This document shows positions 1 through 6,581 of a stretch of 6,793 bases of DNA, piece by piece. The translations under genes and the position numbers were made by a program. Origin of the DNA: an uncultured Clostridium sp. (GTDB lineage Bacteria > Bacillota > Clostridia > Lachnospirales > Lachnospiraceae). The stretch is from the NCBI GenBank assembly GCA_947253885.1, contig CAMYAO010000037.1, positions 1-6,793 on the forward strand, read 5' to 3'. Below the pieces are notes generated by a model that did no database searches, was not told where the DNA came from, and saw nothing but the letters and a program-made list of their open reading frames with translations. Numbering within the stretch: the first letter of the stretch is position 1; every line of letters begins with the position of its first letter.

Positions 1-116
1 ATCATAGCCGATTCACGGGTTCGGCTATAGTACCCCACTACATTTTTTTTGTGCTCGGTTAGATATTTTCCGATAGAAAATCCTACTTTCCCTGCACCAA
101 TAATTCCAATCTTCAT
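1..116 (-). CDS. Rossmann-like/DUF2520 family NAD(P)-binding protein, N-terminal part only
   Basis: This is the first 38 codons of a minus-strand gene that leaves the window at its left edge. The translation opens with MKIGIIGAGKVGFSIGKYL, a first beta strand followed by a GxGxxG dinucleotide-binding loop (GAGKVG, residues 7-12). A second strand ends in VVGYYSRTRESAM, where the SRT segment sits at the expected NADP 2'-phosphate contact. This pattern matches what I recall of the Rossmann-like + DUF2520 family, related to F420/NADP reductases and ketopantoate-reductase-type enzymes. Some relatives sit beside pantothenate genes, but nothing here confirms that role. The start at 114-116 is supported by AGAAAGG (124-130), 7 nt upstream. 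The 105-nt gap to the TPR gene shows no clear terminator, so read-through from the operon upstream is possible. A generic NADP-dependent oxidoreductase is the main alternative. Confidence 0.8.
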   Translation of the reverse strand, partial: MKIGIIGAGKVGFSIGKYLTEHKKNVVGYYSRTRESAM

Positions 117-170
117 ATACTTACCTTTCTGAAAATAAGCAAGAATATGAGTGGCTTCAAACAACAATAA

Positions 171-199
171 AATATGGTATAGTTTCATCTTTCTGTGAA
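171..199 (-). promoter_or_regulatory. weak promoter candidate for the DUF2520-type gene
   Basis: On the minus strand TTCACA (194-199, 5/6 to the -35 consensus) is followed after 17 nt by CATATT (171-176, 4/6 to -10). It lies about 55 nt upstream of the start codon at 116. The match is modest in AT-rich DNA and may be chance. The rest of the 117-221 gap shows only a 5-bp inverted repeat (176-180 with 199-203) and no terminator. Confidence 0.25.
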
Positions 200-221
200 T
201 ACCATCCAATTTGCAAAAATA

Positions 222-1007
222 TTATAGCACCTGAGATTCATAAAGAGCAAGCATCTCTTCTAAATCCGATTGTTTCATTTTTCGTTCAGAACGATGAATC
301 TTCTTTTTTGACTCTTTTTTTGCATATTCATATCTTTGCTCCAGCTGTTCCGTTTGAGCCTCAGACAATACAATGGAACTACTTGCCACTCCTTCTCTTC
401 TTTCCTCCATTCTTCTTTTTGTAAAATAATATGCATTTAGCACTTCATTGATTTCTAAAATATGGTAAGAAGAATCAAACATATGGAGTGCTTCCGGATA
501 TAATCCGCATCTTGCATATATAAGACCCATTTTATAATAGATATCTGCCTGTATTCTTATTGGTAATTTAGAAAAAACCGATTCCTTTAATAACCCCCAA
601 TATAAATATAATGCTTTTTTGTACTCGTATTTTTGCAATAAAATATCTGCAGACAGCTTTTGTCTCTCTTCTTCCGTTTTGTTTTCCAACAGAAACACAT
701 TTTTTTCCAGTTCGGAAAGTTCCGCTTCTGAATATAATCCGGAATTTTCTAACAAAACAAACCCCAATCGAAAGGTGGAAACTTCTCGAGCGACGGCAAT
801 TCTCAATTGTCTTGCCAGCCCTGGCAAATGCAGATCCCCTTCAATCCAATCGATCAAAGAAGGACGAATACTTTCTTTTTTTAAAAAGCAGAATTGTTCT
901 TTTATATAAAAACACAATTCCTCAATCGTATATACAGGAAGCAGATCCGGCCAAATCCGAAAAGGATTTTTTGCTTTTGTTCCACTGCAAAGAATCATTG
1001 TACTCAT
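222..1007 (-). CDS. small TPR-like protein, third gene of the DUF5717/DUF5716 operon
   Basis: This is a 261-residue protein of unknown function. The N-terminus (MSTMILCSGTKAKNPFRIW) leads into a helical domain (about 25-110) with a YTIEELCFYIKEQ segment and LIDWIEGDLHLPGLARQL. Two TPR-like helix pairs follow, at about 115-145 (YKKALYLYWGLLKES) and 151-185 (ADIYYKMGLIYARCGLYPEA, with the A-G-Y-A spacing of a TPR). The C-terminus (about 195-255) is highly charged, rich in K/E/R and probably coiled coil. There is no signal peptide or membrane helix, so it should be cytoplasmic. I place the start at 1005-1007, not at the ATG at 1038-1040: the TAA of the upstream gene overlaps this ATG (TAATG), and GGAGAG sits 6 nt before it. 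The later ATG at 996-998 lies too far from that site. TPRs usually mediate protein contacts, so an adaptor for the Hsp70-like neighbour is a reasonable inference. I recall similar proteins in the same context in Lachnospiraceae. Confidence 0.82.
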   Translation of the reverse strand: MSTMILCSGTKAKNPFRIWPDLLPVYTIEELCFYIKEQFCFLKKESIRPSLIDWIEGDLHLPGLARQLRIAVAREVSTFRLGFVLLENSGLYSEAELSELEKNVFLLENKTEEERQKLSADILLQKYEYKKALYLYWGLLKESVFSKLPIRIQADIYYKMGLIYARCGLYPEALHMFDSSYHILEINEVLNAYYFTKRRMEERREGVASSSIVLSEAQTEQLEQRYEYAKKESKKKIHRSERKMKQSDLEEMLALYESQVL

Positions 1008-2254
1008 TATTCTCTCTCCATTTTTATCTGAAAATTCCATTGTTTTTCCGTACTTTCATAAAAATTCCCAAACCCGTCATCTTCTATATCAATTGATAAA
1101 GTTGCTTCATCTATGCAATAGGCTTTCAGCTTTAAGCGAATCGACTTTTTTCTCTTGTCCGGAAAATCTGCCATTTTCAGAGTCTGAACCAATTTAGTTT
1201 CTCCGGTTGAACTGATCGAATAAATATCCAGTTCTGGGGTGCCGTCAAACAACAAGGTGTATTGATATCCTCCGATGAACCAACATCCGTTCGGATTTGT
1301 TAATGGAAATAACTGCTCCTCCCGGTCTTTTTTCAAACGGATACAAAGCCTCGAAATCACTTTATAGTGACATTCAAATATATAGGTTGAGATCCGTGCC
1401 AGACTGGCTTGATATAAGCCCATGCAAGCTCCTTTTGAATATAAGTTTTTTCCAATAAAAACCTTACGCTCCTCACCGACAGTTTCCAGTGTTTTTTTCA
1501 TCCACTTCGGATGAAAGCCGTCTCCGATCAAAAAAATATTCGAGATTTTTCGACACTCGAGAACCTTTTGTAAAATAGCAGAAAAATTTTGGTCTTTCTT
1601 TTCATTATCCTGCAATAAGTCCTCTGACACTTCCCATGACTTCCCGATGGAAACAACCGACCTTGGTGATTGCGGTGTCCCTATTTTAAAAGCTCTCATT
1701 AATAGACGATTTTCTGTTAATTCAAAAATGACAGATTCGGAAATCCAGATTGCATTCCCTTTATGATGTGTATAATCAAAAAAGCTTTCACTGTATTCTG
1801 AAATCCTAAACTGATCATTTGTCAACGAAAAATAAGTACGAATCGTATTTAACACTTTCACTGCCTTTTTAGAGACAGCAGGGATTGTGACTGCCAAACG
1901 CCATTCCATATTTTCTTTCAGTAATGAAAACCGAAAATCCAAAAACCAGTCCAGATAGGCGATTAAATTTTCTTTTTTAATCTGATCTCCATTCAATGCT
2001 CCCTCAAGCAAGTGGTCGTAATATTTTACATTGTCATGAAATCTGCGATTGACCGCCTCTTCTCCGCAATAGGTATTTCCTCTCATTGTTGTGCAAATTG
2101 CAGTAGGAATCGTATAATTTCCTTCTCCTCGAATGGAAGGAATAGTTACAACCTCCTCCATTCCGGAAATATAATAACTGACTACCGCTGAATTTACACC
2201 GAGCTCTAAACCGATAAATAAAATTTTTCTTTTTTCTGAACTATTCATTTCCAT
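1007..2254 (-). CDS. DUF5716-like protein with Hsp70/actin-type ATPase fold
   Basis: This is a 415-residue protein that I recognise as resembling the DUF5716 family; its function is unknown. The layout recalls Hsp70. A phosphate-1-like loop lies at 14-22 (IGLELGVNS), a segment like Hsp70 'TVPA' at 122-127 (VTIPAV), an adenosine-motif-like stretch at 241-250 (FLIGDGFHPK), and a 'KGACMGLYQA' helix at 274-283. The C-terminal part, about 295-412, is beta-rich (GGYQYTLLFDG, LDIYSISSTGETK, LSIDIEDDGFGNFY) and may parallel the Hsp70 substrate-binding beta sandwich. The usual aspartate of the first loop is Glu17, and the expected phosphate-2 DxGGG is absent (IWISESVIFELT at 169-180), so ATP hydrolysis may be weak or lost. 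There is no signal peptide or membrane segment. The start at 2252-2254 overlaps the upstream gene by 14 nt and has GGAAAG 8 nt upstream; Met3 (2248) is the alternative start. The stop overlaps the next ATG. A pseudo-ATPase chaperone or regulatory subunit is possible. Confidence 0.85.
   Translation of the reverse strand: MEMNSSEKRKILFIGLELGVNSAVVSYYISGMEEVVTIPSIRGEGNYTIPTAICTTMRGNTYCGEEAVNRRFHDNVKYYDHLLEGALNGDQIKKENLIAYLDWFLDFRFSLLKENMEWRLAVTIPAVSKKAVKVLNTIRTYFSLTNDQFRISEYSESFFDYTHHKGNAIWISESVIFELTENRLLMRAFKIGTPQSPRSVVSIGKSWEVSEDLLQDNEKKDQNFSAILQKVLECRKISNIFLIGDGFHPKWMKKTLETVGEERKVFIGKNLYSKGACMGLYQASLARISTYIFECHYKVISRLCIRLKKDREEQLFPLTNPNGCWFIGGYQYTLLFDGTPELDIYSISSTGETKLVQTLKMADFPDKRKKSIRLKLKAYCIDEATLSIDIEDDGFGNFYESTEKQWNFQIKMERE
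1012..1019 (-). promoter_or_regulatory. ribosome binding site that sets the TPR gene start
   Basis: GGAGAGAG lies inside the last codons of the Hsp70-like gene, 6-8 nt before the ATG at 1005-1007, which itself overlaps that gene's TAA. This site makes the long upstream extension (ATG at 1038-1040) unlikely and points to coupled translation. Confidence 0.7.
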
Positions 2255-5200
2255 TCACTTCACTTTCCAGTGGAAATAACTGCTTTATCATTGCCTGCTC
2301 TTCTTTCAAAGATTCCCATATATCATCCTTATTTTTTTGACTTGCCGCAACCAAATCTCCATATAAGGAATGACGAATCTCCGAATTTCCTGTATGTGAA
2401 AAAGAAATCACTCCTTCTTCCATCTTTTCTGAATTTAACAACACCTGAAACTGCACTCGCTGTCCTGGGCAAACAGGAATTTGTGTAACATATAATTCAG
2501 GCAGCACTTCTTTAAAATGGTACACAGGTTTTCTGTGTCCTGATGTAATCTGCAATTCAAAGCTTCTTCCGCTTTCTCCATGATAGGAAACAAAATAAAA
2601 TCCGTGTATCAGATATTCCCTTTTTACAGATACCGGAATCTGATTGAAAAAATCAAAAATGTATCCTTTATGAATAAAATCTCGCAGATAAAATTCCACA
2701 AATACCCGATCCATCTTCCCTTTGTAATCCATGGTATAAAACTGCTTTACAAATGACGCAACACAGTAAGTATTTAATAATCGATCTTTTTTCAGTGCAT
2801 TTCCGATATAAGCAACTGCATACGGACTCATTTTCCTCTCATGAATCAGATACTCATAGGACTCCAGCGAAACGTATGCATCCAACAAAAGCTCCACATC
2901 TGTAAAACCGACAAGATCCTGAAAAAACACATCAGAATGTTCACTTAGGCGTCCTGTAAACAGCAATCGACTTAAAAAATGTTCTTCAAAATCTCCGGAC
3001 GGTAAATTCAGATTTCTGGCTTCCATCAGATAGCCATCCATACGATCCAGAGTATCATCAAAATTATGTAATCGTTCTAAAAGAAAATCTTCCCGCTTTT
3101 GAATTTCTTCTCCAAATGCCTTCTCTATCTCCTGTTCCGTAATCACTGTTTCACTTTGGGAAAGGATCGCTTTTATCTCAAGAGGTTCTTCATTTACATA
3201 TTGAGTTCCGTTGTCATCCTGAAATAAAACAGGTTCCGACTCATCATCATATTTAATATATGCTTTTCCCTCTGAAATCGGATACTTTTTCTCTTTATAA
3301 ATGACATAAGAAAAAAACGGTCTCGGAGAGATAACCGCAACAAACTCCTCACTGTCTTTTTTCATCATTGCCCATTCTTCTGTCGAAACGGTCTCTTTTA
3401 TGAACCGATATATTTCAAACAATGATTCACTTGTATATCCTTTATTCAGTGACATAATCGCAAAAGACTCGATCAAATCCGCATAGCTTTGATAATCCCG
3501 CTCTCCAACCAGCTCTCTGTTCTTCAAAACATACGCATACAATATAGCCTTCCAGTTCCATGGAAGTGTATCCTGTAATACAAAATATTTAATCACTTCC
3601 GGAGCCAAATCTTCTTTAGAAGCATCCCATGAGTGAATATATGCCTCATTTAAACCGACAATTTTCAGATGCTTTTGCACTCCCTTAAGGTACCAATCAT
3701 AAAATTCCTTACCTTCCAAATGAAAACGCATCAGGTACATACAGATTCCCTTTAGCAGATCGGAGGAATCAGTCAATCGATACATCTCACTCATAATATG
3801 CATTCCTAATGAAGAAAACTCTTTTGCTTTGTATGCATATTGAGTAACCGCATTCAGATATCTTGGTGTTAAAAGTCCCTGCTTGGTAATCCAATATAAG
3901 ATTCGAATAGTTGCAAAATCTGTATATGCCACATACTCCGGATTTTGATGTGCAAGTAAATACGCTTCTAAATAATATACCGGGCTATTGGAAAACTGGG
4001 ATAAAAACCGGTGGATATAAGTATAACGTCTTTCCTTTAGCTGCAATGCCTCATCTGCTTCCAATAACACCCATGCCAATGTCGGATGTGAAGGAAACAT
4101 ACGATGTAATTCCCTTAATCTGGATAATACCAGATCATGATAATCCTCCTCTTCGTTTGTAAACAAAGTCAAGAAAAGATACAAACTCTCAATCGGATCT
4201 CCTGATTTATATTTTTTTTGATTAAAAGCGTCCAGTGCTTCCTTTCCCTCTTTCGGCTTTTTTACCTTAAAATATACATAGGACTTATATAGATCCAGCC
4301 AATCGGAAAACGGATTTGTTTCCGGATAACTCTGAATCAATTCCAAAGAAACCTGTGCCCACTGATAATCTTTTACTCGACCGAGTTTCCAGTCAATATA
4401 TGATTGGATAAGCTTAGATTTAATCTTACTTTTGGTATGAGGAAATGAAATATTTTTATCAAAATTCTCAGAAAAAGCCGTAATCTCCACTTCGACCGAC
4501 TGATATCTGTCAGAAAAAATAATTTTCCCGTAATTTCTTCCGCCATGAACTTTTGAAGGAAGTATTGTGTATGAGACTTCCATCTTGTGACCGGTAAAAT
4601 CATCTGTTGAACATTCATTTTTTTCCAACTTAATAAAAGGAGCATCACTATATATGTGAATATGTGTATAGCCCCACTGATTCTTTTTCACTTCAATTGC
4701 ATTCAACAGCTCCATGTCAGACAACACAAAAGTATGTTTTAGACTGGATTCCGGAATGGAAAACTGAACTCTCTTTTTGATCCCGCAGCCAATCAGAAAC
4801 TCCTCCATTATCTGAGAATTAAATCCGTATCTGGTCAATGCCCGATAAAGGTTTCTTTCTTTTTTATCGTTTTGGCAGAAAACAGCCGTCATATGGTTGC
4901 TTCCAAATAGCTGCAACGCTTCTTTCCAATTTAATTTCGCAAGATTACTGAAGTCCGATAAAGTCTTAATCTGTCCGATCGTTGTCAATACATGACTTTT
5001 TGATATTTTTGCCTTATATGGTAAAGTGTATTCTCCGACATTGCTTTGTATTACAAAATATCCGGACTCCTCATCTCCATCAATCAATCCTAAAGAACGA
5101 TATATAAATGAAATATGTATGTCCTTACCTTCAAAGCGGATCGTCTTTACCTCTATATGCTCACTGGGACTTGTTACCAGTCCTCTTATTTTTGTTCCGT

Positions 5201-5339
5201 TATTGGAGCTGAATACAAATTCACCTGAAAATTCAATATTCTCAATTACGGTAAACCAGATTTCTTTTGTAAAAAACTGTATTTGATTCTGACCGGATAA
5301 GTCAGTTCCTTTTATCATATCCTGTAGTTTTTTTCGCAT
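2241..5339 (-). CDS. DUF5717-like giant protein, beta-rich ends with helical-repeat core
   Basis: This is a 1032-residue protein resembling the DUF5717 family as I recall it (typically about 1000-1200 residues in Clostridia); its function is unknown. Residues 20-115 form a beta-rich N-terminal domain (FSGEFVFSSNNGTKIRGLV and GYFVIQSNVGEYTLPYKAKI look like Ig/fibronectin-type strands). A short helical linker holds FSNLAKLNWKEALQLF (130-145). A second beta domain covers about 190-290 (KMEVSYTILPSKVHGGRNYG, YQSVEVEITAF). Residues 300-670 are helical-repeat, TPR/SEL1-like without a clean consensus. Another beta patch (675-725), more helices (735-900) and a final beta domain (905-985) follow, ending in an acidic/amphipathic tail. 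No signal peptide, membrane helix or catalytic motif is visible, so a cytoplasmic scaffold is the simplest reading. The start at 5337-5339 is preceded by GGAG (5345-5348) with a 5-nt spacer. It is the first gene of the three-gene operon and overlaps the Hsp70-like gene. Confidence 0.87.
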   Translation of the reverse strand: MRKKLQDMIKGTDLSGQNQIQFFTKEIWFTVIENIEFSGEFVFSSNNGTKIRGLVTSPSEHIEVKTIRFEGKDIHISFIYRSLGLIDGDEESGYFVIQSNVGEYTLPYKAKISKSHVLTTIGQIKTLSDFSNLAKLNWKEALQLFGSNHMTAVFCQNDKKERNLYRALTRYGFNSQIMEEFLIGCGIKKRVQFSIPESSLKHTFVLSDMELLNAIEVKKNQWGYTHIHIYSDAPFIKLEKNECSTDDFTGHKMEVSYTILPSKVHGGRNYGKIIFSDRYQSVEVEITAFSENFDKNISFPHTKSKIKSKLIQSYIDWKLGRVKDYQWAQVSLELIQSYPETNPFSDWLDLYKSYVYFKVKKPKEGKEALDAFNQKKYKSGDPIESLYLFLTLFTNEEEDYHDLVLSRLRELHRMFPSHPTLAWVLLEADEALQLKERRYTYIHRFLSQFSNSPVYYLEAYLLAHQNPEYVAYTDFATIRILYWITKQGLLTPRYLNAVTQYAYKAKEFSSLGMHIMSEMYRLTDSSDLLKGICMYLMRFHLEGKEFYDWYLKGVQKHLKIVGLNEAYIHSWDASKEDLAPEVIKYFVLQDTLPWNWKAILYAYVLKNRELVGERDYQSYADLIESFAIMSLNKGYTSESLFEIYRFIKETVSTEEWAMMKKDSEEFVAVISPRPFFSYVIYKEKKYPISEGKAYIKYDDESEPVLFQDDNGTQYVNEEPLEIKAILSQSETVITEQEIEKAFGEEIQKREDFLLERLHNFDDTLDRMDGYLMEARNLNLPSGDFEEHFLSRLLFTGRLSEHSDVFFQDLVGFTDVELLLDAYVSLESYEYLIHERKMSPYAVAYIGNALKKDRLLNTYCVASFVKQFYTMDYKGKMDRVFVEFYLRDFIHKGYIFDFFNQIPVSVKREYLIHGFYFVSYHGESGRSFELQITSGHRKPVYHFKEVLPELYVTQIPVCPGQRVQFQVLLNSEKMEEGVISFSHTGNSEIRHSLYGDLVAASQKNKDDIWESLKEEQAMIKQLFPLESEVNGNE

Positions 5340-5355
5340 TGCTTCTCCAATTTCA

Positions 5356-5383
5356 TTGATTTTTTATCAGTTCGTTTTATAAT
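5356..5383 (+). promoter_or_regulatory. sigma-A-type promoter for the aminotransferase gene
   Basis: TTGATT (5356-5361, 4/6 to -35) is followed after 16 nt by a perfect TATAAT (5378-5383). The predicted start near 5390 gives a leader of about 50 nt before the ATG at 5440. The short leader leaves no room for a cobalamin riboswitch, which would run to roughly 200 nt. A second AT-rich hexamer, TATAAA at 5388-5393, is an alternative -10. Confidence 0.55.
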
Positions 5384-5385
5384 AA

Positions 5386-5414
5386 AGTATAAACGATTTA
5401 ATTAGTTGTTGCAA
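5386..5414 (-). promoter_or_regulatory. sigma-A-type promoter for the three-gene operon
   Basis: On the minus strand TTGCAA (5409-5414, 4/6 to -35) is followed after exactly 17 nt by TATACT (5386-5391, 5/6 to -10). Transcription would start near 5379, giving a leader of about 40 nt before the start codon at 5339. It overlaps the opposing promoter at 5356-5383, and its -35 lies in the TTGCAA palindrome. Confidence 0.6.
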
Positions 5415-5423
5415 CAATTGCAA
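5406..5423. promoter_or_regulatory. palindromic operator candidate between the divergent genes
   Basis: TTGTTGCAACAA (5406-5417) is a perfect 12-bp palindrome. It overlaps a second TTGCAA at 5418-5423, so the self-complementary hexamer TTGCAA occurs twice with centres 9 bp apart. The site covers the minus-strand -35 and lies in the plus-strand leader just upstream of the ribosome binding site. A dimeric regulator bound here could affect both genes. No regulator gene is in the window, so its identity cannot be named, and a chance AT-rich palindrome is possible. Confidence 0.35.
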
Positions 5424-5439
5424 AAAAGGGAGAGGAATT

Positions 5440-6534
5440 ATGACATTAGAACATAAAGACCATTTTCATGGCAGTGATTTAGAAAAGATCGAAGCGAAAT
5501 ATCATATTAAAAAAGAAGATATTATCAGCTTCTCTGCCAATGTAAATCCAATCGGCGTCTCTCCGTTACTAAGAGACACGTTGGCAAATCATATTGACGC
5601 TATTACCACCTATCCGGATCGCAACTATACTTCTCTGCGACGTTGTATTGCAAACTACTGCAATACAGATCCAGAAAATATTCTGGTTGGAAACGGTACA
5701 ACAGAGCTCATATCTTTGTTAATTCAGACAAGACTTCCAAAACAGGCACTAATCCTTGGTCCGACGTATTCTGAATATGAGCGCTCTATTTCGATTGAAG
5801 GCGGAAAGACTTACTATTATCCGTTAAAGGAAGAAGAAGATTTTCAATTAAATGTGTCTGAATTTATCGCTTATCTGAATCCGTCTATTGACTTTGTTGT
5901 AATTTGCAACCCCAACAATCCGACTTCTACCGGCATTACCATTTCTGATATGAGAAAAATACTGGATGCTTGTAAATTACATGACATTTTTGTAATGGTT
6001 GATGAAACTTACATTGAGTTTGAAAAACATATGGAACAATATACTTCCATACCACTAACAGAATATTATAATAATATTATTATATTGCGAGGCACCTCAA
6101 AGTTTTTTGCTGCTCCCGGTCTTCGCTTAGGCTATGCCATTACCGGAAATGCCGATTTGATAAAATATATCAATACACACAAAAACCCATGGATGATCAA
6201 TTCTTTAGCGGCTATTGCAGGCGAAATTATATTTTCTGATGATGCATATATAACAGAGACAAAAGAACTTATTTTTTCTGAACGAAAACGAATGTATGAG
6301 GCACTGAAAGCAAACCCTAATTATAAAGTATATCCTCCTTCCGCCAACTTTATTTTAGTGAGAATTTTAAAAGAAGGAGTAACTGCTGAGCAATTGTTTG
6401 AAAAAGCGATTTACCAAAATATGATGATTCGAAACTGTTCTACATTTCCTTTTTTAGATGAAAAATATATACGTTTTTGTATTATGGACCCGGATTCCAA
6501 TACAAGACTGTTAAACTGTTTAATGGATATTTAA
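5440..6534 (+). CDS. PLP-dependent class I/II aminotransferase, CobD/HisC-like
   Basis: This is a complete 364-residue fold-type I PLP enzyme, the usual length for threonine-phosphate decarboxylase (CobD) and histidinol-phosphate aminotransferase (HisC). Visible landmarks are HGSDLEKIE (10-18) and FSANVNPIG (31-39), both CobD-like; YPDRNYTSLR (58-67); the GNGTTEL PLP-phosphate loop (84-90); CNPNNPTSTG (156-165); and VDETYIEF (187-194), with Asp188 facing the pyridine nitrogen and Tyr191. The Schiff-base Lys221 lies in GTSKFFAAPGLRLGYA, with Arg229 contacting phosphate, and a C-terminal Arg345 (YIRFC) should bind substrate carboxylate. The start has an excellent AGGGAGAGG (5427-5435) 4 nt upstream. 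CobD makes aminopropanol phosphate for cobalamin, and HisC acts in histidine synthesis. No neighbour belongs to either pathway, so the substrate stays open, and I lean to the CobD-like branch from the N-terminus. It is cytoplasmic, monocistronic, and followed by a strong terminator. Confidence 0.93.
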   Translation: MTLEHKDHFHGSDLEKIEAKYHIKKEDIISFSANVNPIGVSPLLRDTLANHIDAITTYPDRNYTSLRRCIANYCNTDPENILVGNGTTELISLLIQTRLPKQALILGPTYSEYERSISIEGGKTYYYPLKEEEDFQLNVSEFIAYLNPSIDFVVICNPNNPTSTGITISDMRKILDACKLHDIFVMVDETYIEFEKHMEQYTSIPLTEYYNNIIILRGTSKFFAAPGLRLGYAITGNADLIKYINTHKNPWMINSLAAIAGEIIFSDDAYITETKELIFSERKRMYEALKANPNYKVYPPSANFILVRILKEGVTAEQLFEKAIYQNMMIRNCSTFPFLDEKYIRFCIMDPDSNTRLLNCLMDI

Positions 6535-6539
6535 ACTCA

Positions 6540-6578
6540 AATAGAGAGCCTATCAAAACGATACGCTCTCTATTTTTT
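6540..6578 (+). terminator. intrinsic terminator after the aminotransferase gene
   Basis: A perfect 10-bp stem pairs AATAGAGAGC (6540-6549) with GCTCTCTATT (6565-6574). Across one C/C mismatch it extends to TATC/GATA (6551-6554 with 6560-6563), closing a 5-nt loop. Six Ts (6573-6578) follow. It starts 6 nt after the stop codon and ends 3 nt before the stop of the convergent gene. On the minus strand the stem is followed by ATTTGAGTTT, a poorer tract, so it may work weakly in both directions. Confidence 0.88.
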
Positions 6579-6581
6579 AGT

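Noticed and set aside
176..203. Terminator reading of the GGTAT/ATACC inverted repeat after the TPR-like gene
   Set aside because: The stem is only 5 bp with an 18-nt loop and few GC pairs, and no T-tract follows closely enough.
1008..1040. Longer N-terminus for the TPR-like protein starting at 1040
   Set aside because: It would overlap the upstream gene by 34 nt, and the better-placed GGAGAG site serves the TAATG start at 1007.
611..1096. Plus-strand open frames at 611-1096 and 619-909
   Set aside because: They lie antisense to the TPR-like gene, have low-complexity F/S/L-rich translations and no ribosome binding site or family resemblance.
2270..5286. Plus-strand open frames at 2270-2488, 3911-4162 and 5026-5286, and a minus-strand frame at 4373-4648
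   Set aside because: All fall inside the coherent 1032-residue gene in other frames and look like chance translations without start signals.
2241..5339. Secreted or membrane protein reading of the giant protein because of its Ig-like beta segments
   Set aside because: The N-terminus (MRKKLQDMIKGTDLSGQ) has no hydrophobic core, and no membrane helix is seen elsewhere.
5390..5439. Riboswitch in the aminotransferase leader
   Set aside because: The leader is about 50 nt with no visible conserved core, and it is too short for a cobalamin riboswitch.
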